30,057 nucleotides of DNA from Thermodesulfobacteriota bacterium. GTDB taxonomy: Bacteria; Desulfobacterota; DSM-4660; Desulfatiglandales; Desulfatiglandaceae. Shown here piece by piece: positions 1 to 7,820 of this stretch. The translations under genes were made by a program, and so were the position numbers. Position 1 is the first letter of the stretch; each line of letters starts with the position of its first letter. The notes beneath the pieces were generated by a model. It searched no databases. It saw only the letters and a list, made by a program, of their open reading frames with translations, and had not been told where the DNA came from. Where the stretch lies: the NCBI GenBank assembly GCA_028278625.1, contig JANQDY010000134.1, forward strand, positions 1-30,057, in the 5' to 3' direction.

Positions 1-297
1 AAGGGGGAGAGGGTCCGTTTCCAGGGGTGAGGCGGCCCGAGCCGCCACCCCGAGATGATAGAAAAAAGAGGCGGGATCATCATCCCTTTCATCGATCTCA
101 TACCAAAGGCAAGAGATCCGGTATTCCTTTATATGGGCTGCAATGAGGGTGGTTTTTCCGCAGCCCGGCGGGCCTGTAACCCACGTGACGGGCCGTCTCT
201 CCTCATCCGCCAGGTGCCGGTGTAGCCGTTGTCGAAGGACAACGTTTTTTACATCCGGACATGTCATTTTTGAGATGGACGGTGATTCTTGAGTCAT
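1..297 (-). CDS. MalT/LuxR-like STAND ATPase, N-terminal part (runs off window)
   Basis: The first 99 residues are visible; the gene continues past the left edge. The ATG at 297 has a GAGAGG ribosome site about eight bases upstream. After a short leader there is a segment of the type VVLRQRLHRHL, then a Walker A loop GPPGCGKTT near residue 50, then the sequence CLWYEIDERDDDPASFFYHL. That combination (P-loop, then WY..D..D.DP..FF..L) is typical of the NTPase domain of MalT-like and BTAD/TPR transcriptional activators of the STAND class, which couple ligand sensing to ATP-driven assembly. The DNA-binding or output domain would lie outside the window, so the regulon cannot be named. It is transcribed away from the other genes here. 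Confidence 0.7.
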   Translation of the reverse strand, partial: MTQESPSISKMTCPDVKNVVLRQRLHRHLADEERRPVTWVTGPPGCGKTTLIAAHIKEYRISCLWYEIDERDDDPASFFYHLGVAARAASPLETDPLPL

Positions 298-431
298 TGT
301 CTAGACCTCTCTGAAACCGAAAACCCGTTTCAAGAAAAATGGGAAAGGAAATCCGAAACGCTATCTGTACGGGCTGTTTCGGTGCGTTAAAGCCACAAAG
401 AACTTATCCCTACAACGAAATTCATTCGTCA

Positions 432-538
432 GTCATTCCGGCGAACGCCGGAACCCAGTCAGAACAATACTGGAGATGCTTGTTTTGGCTTCAGAATAAC
501 AGATCCTCTACTGGATGCCGGATCAAGTCCGGCATGAC
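432..538. repeat. MITE-like nested inverted repeat
   Basis: Left end GTCATTCCGGCGAACGCCGG (432 onward) and right end, read in reverse, GTCATGCCGGACTTGATCCGG (to 538) form terminal inverted repeats of about 27 bases. Each terminus is itself a small palindrome (CCGGCgaacGCCGG on the left; GCCGGatcaaGTCCGGC on the right). About 50 bases of unrelated sequence lie between. This layout matches a widespread short intergenic repeat that often gives spurious ORFs reading VIPANAGTQ and IKSGMTG, exactly as seen here. It is non-autonomous, with no transposase. Its age and target duplication cannot be judged from one copy. Confidence 0.75.
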
Positions 539-793
539 GGGATATGAATCCGGCGTTACGGTAACTGTCGTTGTAGGGTTATAAATCTCTCATTTTCCAA
601 CAATTGAGAAACAGGCCAGAATCCGAACAGTGAACTCGATTCATTTTCTATCATATTCAATGCTCACTTTTCAATCAATATCCCGGAAGACTCTAAAACA
701 TTTTATGATTATTTTTATTTATAAGGATATATAGGATCCTTGTCATGTTGGACGCGTTGTTCATCTCCAGATCCAGGCCAGCTAGAAATGCAC

Positions 794-823
794 TTGACTC
801 GAAGCGTTCATGGGCCATATCAT
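794..823 (+). promoter_or_regulatory. Sigma70-type promoter for the flavoprotein-ligase operon
   Basis: A -35 box TTGACT (794-799) and a -10 box TATCAT (818-823) are separated by 18 bases, each one mismatch from consensus. Transcription would begin near 830, leaving a 5' leader of about 125 bases before the ATG at 955. The leader contains the TTGAGT/ACTCAA inverted repeat around 852-878, a possible operator. Inferred from sequence only. Confidence 0.5.
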
Positions 824-954
824 TTGCCACAAAAGCGTTGGAACATGGTTCTTGAGTCATTTTAAAAAAAACAACTCAAAATCGGTTCCAGAAATGATGG
901 CGATCCTCTTTCCCGCTCGATTTGCCGCCGGATAGCACAAAGAAAGGAGTCCCC

Positions 955-1551
955 ATGAAAATCATCGGTGTTTGCTGCAGTCCCAGAAAAGGTAAAACAA
1001 CCCGTTTATCCCTTGATCGCTGTGTTCAAGCCATCACATTGAAATATCCGGATGTTGAAACGGAGGTTATTGACCTGGCGGAGCTTTCCATTGGGGGCTG
1101 CATTGCCTGCGGCCTTTGCGCAAAAGAGCTTCAGTGCAGTCAGACGGATGATTTCAACCGCATCATTCCTTCCCTCGAAAGCCCTGAACTGGGCGGTCTG
1201 ATCCTGGCAAGCCCCGTATACCTGGGAACCATGTCCTCCCAGTGCAAGGCTTTTCTGGACCGGACCGTCATGTTCAGGCGCAATAACTTTATGTTCCGGA
1301 ACCTTGTGGGCGGCGCCATCGCCGTTGGCGGATTTCGAAACGGCGGACAGGAGGCGGTTGTCATGCAGATCCAATCGGCCATGCTGGTTCATGACATGAT
1401 CATTGTTGGCGACGGCATGCCGGGAGCCCATTTCGGCGGCACCATGTGGAGCGGTCATCCCGACGGCATCCAAAAAGATGATCCCGGAATGACGACCGTC
1501 GTAAGCCTTGGGGAGAGGGTCGCCCAGGTGGCGCTCAAAATCCGTGGCTGA
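955..1551 (+). CDS. Iron-sulfur flavoprotein / NADPH-dependent FMN reductase family
   Basis: A 198-residue flavodoxin-like protein. The ATG at 955 is chosen over the upstream in-frame start at 922 because a strong AAAGGAG site lies just before it. The N-terminus KIIGVCCSPRKGKTTRL is the FMN-phosphate loop of this family. A compact cysteine cluster, CIACGLCAKELQC (about residues 45-57), matches the motif that binds a [4Fe-4S] cluster in archaeal and bacterial iron-sulfur flavoproteins (Isf). SPVYLGTMSSQCKAFLDR further on is the conserved FMN-isoalloxazine region. The expected role is cytoplasmic electron transfer between ferredoxin-like donors and an acceptor; the partner is unknown. The last bases overlap the downstream CoA ligase, so the two are probably co-translated. 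Confidence 0.8.
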   Translation: MKIIGVCCSPRKGKTTRLSLDRCVQAITLKYPDVETEVIDLAELSIGGCIACGLCAKELQCSQTDDFNRIIPSLESPELGGLILASPVYLGTMSSQCKAFLDRTVMFRRNNFMFRNLVGGAIAVGGFRNGGQEAVVMQIQSAMLVHDMIIVGDGMPGAHFGGTMWSGHPDGIQKDDPGMTTVVSLGERVAQVALKIRG

Positions 1552-3037
1552 TTCAGGGATTCCTTTAATTGAAAGGGCAGAAAAGCACCGCGGACGAACG
1601 GCCATGGTTGCGGCCAGCGGCAGTTTCACCTACGACCAGCTGCTCGACACCTCCTGGCGTGTGGCCTCGGGACTTCTCTCCCATGAGAAGGACCTGAACG
1701 GCCGCCGGGTGGCATACCTGACGCCCAGAGATTTTGACTACCCGGCGATCCAATGGGGGATCTGGCGGGCCGGCGGCATCGCCGTACCCTTGTGCGAAGT
1801 GCATCCGCCGGCCGAACTGAACCATGTCGTTTCGGATTCAAAGGCGTCCTTGGTGGTCGGCCATGGGGATTCCGCGGAAATCCTTGCACCTCTTGCGAAG
1901 AAGAACCGTGTCCCCTTCATTATAGCGGAAGAACTCATAAGCGCAGTGCAGAAGCCGCTCCCCCATATCGGTCCCGAAAGACCGGGCTTGATGCTCTATA
2001 CCAGCGGCACCACCGGAAAGCCGAAAGGCGTCGTTCTGACCCACGACAATCTGAAAGCTCAGATCACTTCAATGATCAAGGCATGGGAATGGCGCCGGGA
2101 GGACGCTATTCTCCACGTACTTCCCCTTCATCATACCCATGGCATCGTAAATGTGCTCTGCTGCCCTTTGTGGGCAGGCGCCACCTGCCATATGCTCCCC
2201 CGTTTCGATGCGGACATTGTATGGCAGACGCTCATGGAAAGAGGGATCACGCTCTTTATGGCCGTACCAACCATCTATTTCAAATTGATAGCGGCGTGGA
2301 AGAGATCATCCCCCGCAAAACGGCAAAAGATGACCAACGCCTGCAAGAAACTTCGCCTCATGGTGTCCGGATCCGCAGCCCTTCCGGTCACAACTTTCAA
2401 AGAGTGGAAATCCATTTCCGGACATGATCTTTTGGAACGGTACGGCATGACGGAAATCGGCATGGCGCTCTCCAACCCGGTTTACGGGAGAAGAATACCG
2501 GGACATGTGGGCACCCCGTTTCCGGGAGTGAAAGTGCGGCTGGTGGATGATGGGGGTGAGCCCGTGACTAGGGGCATTTCCGGTGAAATAGAAGTGAAAG
2601 GACCCTCCGTCTTCAAGGAATACTGGAACCGGCCAACGGAAACGGCCGCAGCCTTCAGAGACGGCTGGTTTAAAACAGGCGATGTGGGCATCATAGAAGA
2701 GGGCAGCTACCGTATCTTGGGTCGACAGAGTACGGACATCATCAAGACCGGCGGCTACAAGGTCTCTGCTCTTGAGATTGAGGAGATGGTTCGAGCCCAT
2801 CCACTGGTGGCGGAAGTGGCGGTGGTGGGAAAAGAAGACCCCGAGTGGGGGGAACGGGTGTGCGCGGCGGTTATTTCCCAATCAGATGCCGGCATCACGC
2901 CGGATGAACTCCGCAAATGGCTGAAACAAAGGCTTGCGCCTTACAAAGTCCCCTCAAAGATCCTTTTGGTTAAGGATCTCCCGCGAAACGCCATGGGAAA
3001 GATCGTCAAAAAAACCGTAACAGCTTTTTTTACGTAA
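1544..3037 (+). CDS. Malonyl-CoA synthetase-like acyl-CoA ligase (MatB/ACSF3 type)
   Basis: ANL-superfamily adenylate-forming ligase of 497 residues if it starts at the GTG at 1544, which overlaps the flavoprotein stop. A TTG at 1508 is the longest alternative, but its extra residues look like out-of-frame neighbour sequence. The ATP-binding P-loop YTSGTTGKPKG is near residues 152-162. VLPLHHTHGIVNVL and PLWAGATCHMLPRFD, then RYGMTEIGMALSNP, closely resemble malonyl/methylmalonyl-CoA synthetases (MatB, human ACSF3). The hinge and C-terminal lysine motif (FKTGDVG, GRQSTDIIKTGGYK, PRNAMGKI) are intact, so it should be active. It would turn a short dicarboxylic acid plus CoA and ATP into the acyl-CoA. 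The substrate is inferred from similarity only; other short acids remain possible. Confidence 0.75.
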   Translation: MADSGIPLIERAEKHRGRTAMVAASGSFTYDQLLDTSWRVASGLLSHEKDLNGRRVAYLTPRDFDYPAIQWGIWRAGGIAVPLCEVHPPAELNHVVSDSKASLVVGHGDSAEILAPLAKKNRVPFIIAEELISAVQKPLPHIGPERPGLMLYTSGTTGKPKGVVLTHDNLKAQITSMIKAWEWRREDAILHVLPLHHTHGIVNVLCCPLWAGATCHMLPRFDADIVWQTLMERGITLFMAVPTIYFKLIAAWKRSSPAKRQKMTNACKKLRLMVSGSAALPVTTFKEWKSISGHDLLERYGMTEIGMALSNPVYGRRIPGHVGTPFPGVKVRLVDDGGEPVTRGISGEIEVKGPSVFKEYWNRPTETAAAFRDGWFKTGDVGIIEEGSYRILGRQSTDIIKTGGYKVSALEIEEMVRAHPLVAEVAVVGKEDPEWGERVCAAVISQSDAGITPDELRKWLKQRLAPYKVPSKILLVKDLPRNAMGKIVKKTVTAFFT

Positions 3038-3068
3038 CCAGTTTTATCCATAAGGAGGCAAAAAAGGG

Positions 3069-3902
3069 ATGTTAGATATCAACGACGCGCTCAAAAACAA
3101 GCATTTGGGCTTTATCGGTGCGGGGAATATGGCGGAAGCCATGATCCGCGGCATTATTCGCAATCAGGTGGTGCAGCCGGACCAGATCATGGCATCGGAC
3201 ATATCCGTCCAAAGAGAGAAGCACCTTAAAAAGAGCTTCGACATTCGAATCGCCAAAGGCAATTCCTCGCTGGTGGATAAATCCAGCGTCATTTTTCTCG
3301 CGGTAAAACCCCAGGCGGTTCAATCAGTGCTAAAGGACATCCGCGGGGTTACGGGACCTGACAAACTTTTGGTGTCAATCGTAGCGGGAGTTCCCATTCG
3401 TGCCTTAAGAGAGGGTCTGCCGAAAGACCCCCGCATTGTTCGAACCATGCCCAACACGCCCGCAACGGTCATGGAGGGAGCCATGGCCATTGCCCATGAC
3501 AGTCCGGCCCTTCCGGAAGATCTGGAGACCGTGGAAACGCTGTTTCGGCCCATCGGCCGTACCGTGCGGATTGAAGAGAAACTCATCGACGCGGTCACGG
3601 GACTTTCCGGTTCCGGCCCCGCCTACGTATTCATGATACTGGAAGCCCTGGCGGACGGCGGCGTGAAGATGGGCCTCCCCCGGGACGTATCGGAAATTCT
3701 TGCGGCCCAGACGCTGCTCGGTTCGGCAAAACTGTATCTTGAAACCCGCACCAATCCGGGCCAGCTCAAATGCATGGTCACCTCTCCGGGAGGCACCACC
3801 ATTTCCGGCATCCACGAACTGGAAAAGGGAGGGCTTCGCGCAACCCTTATGAACGCCGTGGAAGCAGCCACAAAGAGATCAATGGAACTGGGTAAGGCTT
3901 AG
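3069..3902 (+). CDS. proC: Pyrroline-5-carboxylate reductase
   Basis: A 277-residue protein, the usual length for ProC, which reduces 1-pyrroline-5-carboxylate to L-proline with NAD(P)H in the last step of proline synthesis. The N-terminal Rossmann motif GFIGAGNMAEAMIRGI, the VKPQ segment and the C-terminal substrate signature VTSPGGTTISGIHELEKGG are all present. The start at 3069 is supported by an AAGGAGG site. It follows the CoA ligase by 31 bases and is likely in the same transcript, although there is no obvious metabolic link. It ends at a long inverted repeat facing the convergent STAS/hyp operon. Confidence 0.95.
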   Translation: MLDINDALKNKHLGFIGAGNMAEAMIRGIIRNQVVQPDQIMASDISVQREKHLKKSFDIRIAKGNSSLVDKSSVIFLAVKPQAVQSVLKDIRGVTGPDKLLVSIVAGVPIRALREGLPKDPRIVRTMPNTPATVMEGAMAIAHDSPALPEDLETVETLFRPIGRTVRIEEKLIDAVTGLSGSGPAYVFMILEALADGGVKMGLPRDVSEILAAQTLLGSAKLYLETRTNPGQLKCMVTSPGGTTISGIHELEKGGLRATLMNAVEAATKRSMELGKA

Positions 3903-3934
3903 CCTTGACACTTCTGATTCCTAAAAGGAACATC

Positions 3935-4003
3935 GAATATCGAACAAGGAATGTCGAAATATGAAGTTTTCCCTCAACATTCGTTATTCCGTGTTCGACA
4001 TTC
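3935..4003. terminator. Long imperfect inverted repeat between convergent operons
   Basis: The 18-base arm at 3935-3952 (GAATATCGAACAAGGAAT) pairs with 3986-4003 (reverse complement GAATGTCGAACACGGAAT) with two mismatches around a 33-base loop. It lies between the proC stop and the STAS stop on the opposite strand. On the plus strand it is followed by TTCTTCTTT. The position suggests a bidirectional terminator or transcript-end stabiliser, but the large loop and lack of a GC-rich stem make this uncertain. It may instead be a dispersed intergenic repeat. Confidence 0.45.
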
Positions 4004-4007
4004 TTCT

Positions 4008-4388
4008 TTAGCTCCGGACAAACTCCCAAGCCTTGTCCATATCGGCCACATCGAAGTATTTCTCAATCAGTTCCTTCTTGGCGCTTCCAAGCAGCAGGTT
4101 GTCCAGTTCAATCAGGATCTTTTCCAGTTTGCTATGGCCCACCACGGCAATATGTCGCAGGTCTTTTATGTGCTCCAGTGCATATTTGGCATCCTCATAA
4201 AAGGCTTTCAACTCACTTTTCCCAAAGTCCAATTGATCGATTTTAACGAGAAAATTCAGCGGACCATCACCTTCCGCCAGGGCATCGTCGCAGATCTTTT
4301 TGAGCGCTTCAATGTCTTCTTTCTTATAACCGCCAATGACTTCCACTCCGAGCACATTTCCCTCACTCCCTTCCAGAATCTTGAACAT
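4008..4388 (-). CDS. SpoIIAA-like STAS-domain protein
   Basis: A 126-residue protein. The ATG at 4388 is preferred to the longer start at 4418 because AGGAGGG lies immediately before it and the homologous region begins there (MFKILEGSEGNVLGVEVIGG). The pattern of an N-terminal beta hairpin, KKEDIEALKKICDDAL, a helix after LDFGKSELKAFYEDAKYALEH and RHIAVVGHSKLEKILIELDN fits the SpoIIAA-like (PF11964) STAS-type family of small cytoplasmic proteins, whose function is mostly unknown. It sits 30 bases downstream of hypD and is probably the last gene of that operon. A role in hydrogenase maturation would be guesswork. Confidence 0.65.
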   Translation of the reverse strand: MFKILEGSEGNVLGVEVIGGYKKEDIEALKKICDDALAEGDGPLNFLVKIDQLDFGKSELKAFYEDAKYALEHIKDLRHIAVVGHSKLEKILIELDNLLLGSAKKELIEKYFDVADMDKAWEFVRS

Positions 4389-4418
4389 GGTTACCCTCCT
4401 TTTCTTTTTGGTGAACAT

Positions 4419-5501
4419 CTACATGTGATACTTGAAATAGGCCGCACAGGTCCCTTCGCTGGACACCATACAGGGGCCAATGGGTGTTCCCGGCGTACAC
4501 GCCGTCCGAAACAACTTGCATTCGGGTGGCGTGGCAGCACCTCTTAAGACGTTGGCGCAAAGGCAGCCGGGCGGATCAACGGCCGCCGGCACATCCAGAT
4601 CAAACCTTCTTTCCGCATCCAACACCACAAAAGGTTCCCGAATGGCGAGACCGCTTTTGGGAATATTGCCCAATCCGCGCCATAGTGTATCGCATGGCTC
4701 GAATACCTGATCCATGACGGCCAGTGCTCCGGGGTTTCCTTCCGGAGAAACAGCCCGCGAATACTGGATTTCAACTTCCGCCCGGCATGACTCGGCCTGC
4801 TCCACCAGCATCAGAATGCCCTGCAGAATATCCACGGGCTCAAATCCGGTCACCACACAGGGTGTTTGAAACCGCCGGACAACGCTTTCGTAGGATGAGG
4901 TGCCGATAATGGTGGTCACATGACCGGGACAGATGAATCCGTCCACCATGAGACGGCCGCCGGAAAGAAGCGCATCCATGGCCGGCGGCAACAGCTTATG
5001 GGCGGATAATACGGAAAAATTGCCCCTCTCTTGAGCGTGTGCCGTTTGAATGGCGGCAGCCACCGTGGGCGCCGTGGTTTCAAATCCGACGCCCAGAAAA
5101 ACCACATCCCTGTCCTGGTTCTCGGCGGCAATTTTGAGGGCATCGAAGGTGGAATAGACCATCTTCACAACGGCACCCTCAGCCTGTGCCGTCTGCAGGG
5201 ACCCGGCACTTCCCGGGACACGGACCATGTCTCCGAAGGTGGTGATGATCACCCCTTTGGTCCGTGCCAGTTTCACGGCGCGATCGATATCTTCCGTGGC
5301 CGTCACACAGACGGGACAGCCGGGTCCGGACACCAGTTCAATGGTATCCGGCAGAAGCGTTCTGATACCATGCCTGAAGATCGCCATGGTGTGAGTGCCA
5401 CAGATTTCCATCAACCGAATCCGCCTGGTGGAGATCTTCCTGATTTTCTCGGACAGGGCTCTCGCCACATCACCATCCCGGTATTCATCCATGTATTTCA
5501 T
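4419..5501 (-). CDS. hypD: [NiFe]-hydrogenase maturation factor HypD
   Basis: A 361-residue iron-sulfur protein that works with HypC to assemble and carry the Fe(CN)2CO unit of [NiFe] hydrogenases. Seen: EICGTHTMAIFRHGI (conserved Cys/His pair near residues 34-37), SGPGCPVCVT (C62 and C65), GVGFETTAPT, GFICPGHV, and the C-terminal cysteine group PPGCLCANVLRG and ECKLF that binds the [4Fe-4S] cluster. The ATG at 5501 has a GAGGA ribosome site and overlaps the end of hypF by 17 bases; the longer start at 5546 would lie deep inside hypF. HypC, its normal partner and usual upstream neighbour, is not encoded in this cluster. Confidence 0.95.
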   Translation of the reverse strand: MKYMDEYRDGDVARALSEKIRKISTRRIRLMEICGTHTMAIFRHGIRTLLPDTIELVSGPGCPVCVTATEDIDRAVKLARTKGVIITTFGDMVRVPGSAGSLQTAQAEGAVVKMVYSTFDALKIAAENQDRDVVFLGVGFETTAPTVAAAIQTAHAQERGNFSVLSAHKLLPPAMDALLSGGRLMVDGFICPGHVTTIIGTSSYESVVRRFQTPCVVTGFEPVDILQGILMLVEQAESCRAEVEIQYSRAVSPEGNPGALAVMDQVFEPCDTLWRGLGNIPKSGLAIREPFVVLDAERRFDLDVPAAVDPPGCLCANVLRGAATPPECKLFRTACTPGTPIGPCMVSSEGTCAAYFKYHM

Positions 5502-7806
5502 AACATTCCTCGAATCTCCCTTTGTATCCTGAACATAGCATTCCACCGATAACCGCCTGTCCGAGACTCAGGCCCCCGTCATTTGAAGGAACCTTTCCCT
5601 GGCTGATCACCTTTAGGCCATCGTTTCTTAGGGCCTTGGTCACTCCCTTTAACAGGGTTTTGTTCTGAAAAGCCCCTCCGCTCAAAGCCACCCTTTTCAC
5701 ATTTGTTTCAGCCGTTACTTCCAAACAGGCTCGATGAAACATGTGGATCAGTGTTCCATGAAACCGTCGGGCAATAACACCGGGTGCCACAGGTTGCAGC
5801 AAATCATTTACCACGCCCGCAATCACGGGACCGGTTTCCATGACCCACCTTCCCTTTTCAAAGGAAACATCAAACGGATAGGCCCCTTCATCGGAAGAGA
5901 CCTGGCACATTTCCAATTCAATGGCCGCCTGCCCTTCATAGGCCATCTCCCTTCTGATCCCGGTGAGCGCCGAAACCGCATCAAACAGACGGCCGCAACT
6001 GGAGGTGGGAGGCGCATTCACCCCCTTTTGCATCATTTGTAACAGAATTAACGCGCGATCCCGGTCCAGCTCCTGTACGAAAGGGATGGGCAGCTCAAAG
6101 AGACGATCCCCGAAAGCGTGAAACAGATGGGCAAGCCCCATTCGCCAGGGTGCTTTGGCTGCCGCGTCACCTCCCGGCAGCGGCACATAGGAGAGATGGG
6201 CCCGCCGTGAAAAGGAGGTGAAATCAGAGACCAGGATTTCGCCACCCCATATGGCACCGTCCAATCCCAGCCCGGTCCCGTCCAGGGCCAGGCCGATGAC
6301 CGGATCTTCGATGCCGTTCTCCGCCATGCAGCTCACGATGTGAGCGTGGTGATGCTGTACCGAAAGCGCCTTAAATTCATTCTGTTCCTTGGCGAACCGG
6401 CTGCTCAAATAGTCGGGATGAAGATCGTGAACCATCACTTCGGGTACAATCTCAAGAATTCGACGTAAATGTGACACCGTCAGACGAAAGAAATCATATG
6501 TCTCCAGGTTTTCCAGGTCCCCGACGTGCTGACTCAAAAAAGCCCGGTTCCTTTTGGTGAGACAAACGGTATTTTTGAGTTCCGCGCCCAGGGCCATGAT
6601 CGAGGGCATATCTTTCATGCTGGATGGCAGAAAGACGGGCACCGGCACATAGCCCCGGGAACGCCTGATCTGTCTCGGTACGCCTTGGACAACCCGCAAT
6701 ACCGAATCATCTCCCCTCAGGTAGATATCCCGGTTGTGGGTCAGGAAATAGTCCGCAATGCCATGGAGTTTCAAAAAAGCCGCCTCATTTTCGTAAGAAA
6801 TGGGTTCCTCGCTCACATTGCCGCTGGTCACAACCAGAGGCTTTAAAAATCCTTCCATCAGGAGCACGTGGAGCGGCGTATAGGGCAGCATAACCCCCAG
6901 ATATTGATTGCGCGGCGCCACCTCTTTCGAAAGGCCATGGAGGGCCTTTTTCGCTAGCAGCACGATGGGCTTCTGGCGGGAACAGAGGATTTCCGCTTCA
7001 AGGGGGTCAACACTTACCAGCTCTCGAACCAGCCCGAGATCCTTCACTATGACTGCAAGCGGCTTCTCCTCTCGATGTTTGCGCCGCCTGAGCCGGACCA
7101 CGGCCTCGTGGTTTTTGGCATCCACGCAAAGATGAAATCCGCCAAGGCCTTTTGTGGCCACGATAGCGCCGCTTCTCAAAAGGGAGACGGCCTCAATAAT
7201 CGGATCATCGCAATCTATTTTCTTGCCGTTTCGGTCATGGAGGGAAGGCAGGGGGCCGCAATCCCAGCAGGCATTGGGTTGTGCGTGAAAGCGCCTGTTT
7301 GAGGGGTCTTCATACTCGGTGCGGCACTCCTTGCACATTTTAAATACGGCCATGGTGGTGGTCCTGCGGTCATAAGGGACGTCCTGTATGATGGTGTAGC
7401 GGGGGCCACAATTGGTGCAGTTGATGAAGGGATAGCGAAACCTGCGGTCTTTAGGGTCCAGGAGTTCGGAATGGCAGTCCTCGCAAATACCCACATCAGG
7501 AGAGATGAGGGCCGAGCGTTCCTTGCGACTCTCGCTCTTTTTGATTTGAAAGTTCCGCTGATGGGTTAACGGGATGTCCGTCCACTTGACCGATGCGATA
7601 TGTGCCAGGGGAGGCGGTGCATCCACAACAGATGCCATAAACGCGGCAACGTCCCTTTCAGGCCCTTCCACTTCCAGGTCCACGCCGAAGTCCGTATTGC
7701 CCACGTGACCTGAAAGCCCGTATCGACTGGCCAGTTGAAATATGAAGGGTCGAAACCCAACCCCCTGAACGATCCCTTCAATGGCGCCGTGCGTCCGCCG
7801 CTTCAT
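5485..7806 (-). CDS. hypF: Carbamoyltransferase HypF
   Basis: A 773-residue protein, full length for HypF, which uses carbamoyl phosphate and ATP to make the thiocarbamate on HypE that becomes the cyanide ligands of [NiFe] hydrogenases. Domains in order: acylphosphatase (residues 1-90, with GIVQGVGFRPF), two zinc fingers built from four CxxC pairs (C108/C111, C130/C133, C158/C161, C180/C183), a YrdC-like domain (about 200-380, with GLGGFHLCVDA and VVTSGNVSEEPI), and a Kae1-like domain (QHHHAHIVSCMAENG, LDGTGLGLDGAIWGGE, SGGAFQN). It follows hypB by 14 bases and overlaps hypD. HypE, its carbamoyl acceptor, is not in the window. Confidence 0.96.
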   Translation of the reverse strand: MKRRTHGAIEGIVQGVGFRPFIFQLASRYGLSGHVGNTDFGVDLEVEGPERDVAAFMASVVDAPPPLAHIASVKWTDIPLTHQRNFQIKKSESRKERSALISPDVGICEDCHSELLDPKDRRFRYPFINCTNCGPRYTIIQDVPYDRRTTTMAVFKMCKECRTEYEDPSNRRFHAQPNACWDCGPLPSLHDRNGKKIDCDDPIIEAVSLLRSGAIVATKGLGGFHLCVDAKNHEAVVRLRRRKHREEKPLAVIVKDLGLVRELVSVDPLEAEILCSRQKPIVLLAKKALHGLSKEVAPRNQYLGVMLPYTPLHVLLMEGFLKPLVVTSGNVSEEPISYENEAAFLKLHGIADYFLTHNRDIYLRGDDSVLRVVQGVPRQIRRSRGYVPVPVFLPSSMKDMPSIMALGAELKNTVCLTKRNRAFLSQHVGDLENLETYDFFRLTVSHLRRILEIVPEVMVHDLHPDYLSSRFAKEQNEFKALSVQHHHAHIVSCMAENGIEDPVIGLALDGTGLGLDGAIWGGEILVSDFTSFSRRAHLSYVPLPGGDAAAKAPWRMGLAHLFHAFGDRLFELPIPFVQELDRDRALILLQMMQKGVNAPPTSSCGRLFDAVSALTGIRREMAYEGQAAIELEMCQVSSDEGAYPFDVSFEKGRWVMETGPVIAGVVNDLLQPVAPGVIARRFHGTLIHMFHRACLEVTAETNVKRVALSGGAFQNKTLLKGVTKALRNDGLKVISQGKVPSNDGGLSLGQAVIGGMLCSGYKGRFEECYEIHG

Positions 7807-7820
7807 CTTTTTTTGGGCCT

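Larger units (their letters stand above)
298..954. other. Intergenic region, about 650 bases, without a convincing gene
   Basis: This stretch separates the divergent STAND ATPase and flavoprotein genes. It holds a MITE-like repeat (432-538) and a sigma70-like promoter (794-823), both listed separately. Between the promoter and the flavoprotein start is a small inverted repeat, TTGAGT (852-857) against ACTCAA, around an A-rich centre. A 55-codon ORF on the minus strand (860 down to about 693) overlaps the promoter, has no recognisable similarity, and I do not call it a gene. The open frame at 339-584 on the plus strand is the translation of the repeat. Confidence 0.6.

Noticed and set aside
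339..584. 81-residue plus-strand ORF
   Set aside because: It is the translation of the MITE-like repeat (VIPANAGTQ, IKSGMTG pattern) and has no ribosome site.
693..860. 55-codon minus-strand ORF starting MTQEPCSN
   Set aside because: It overlaps a good promoter on the other strand, has no recognisable similarity, and its likeness to the start of the ATPase at 297 is only about twelve bases.
1753..2427. 224-residue plus-strand ORF inside the malonyl-CoA-synthetase-like gene
   Set aside because: Out-of-frame shadow, rich in Arg, Ser and Pro, no motif; the overlapping frame has all the ANL motifs.
5485..5546. Possible hypC between hypF and hypD
   Set aside because: hypF and hypD overlap, so there is no space for a 75-90 codon gene, and no MCLAVP-like start was found.
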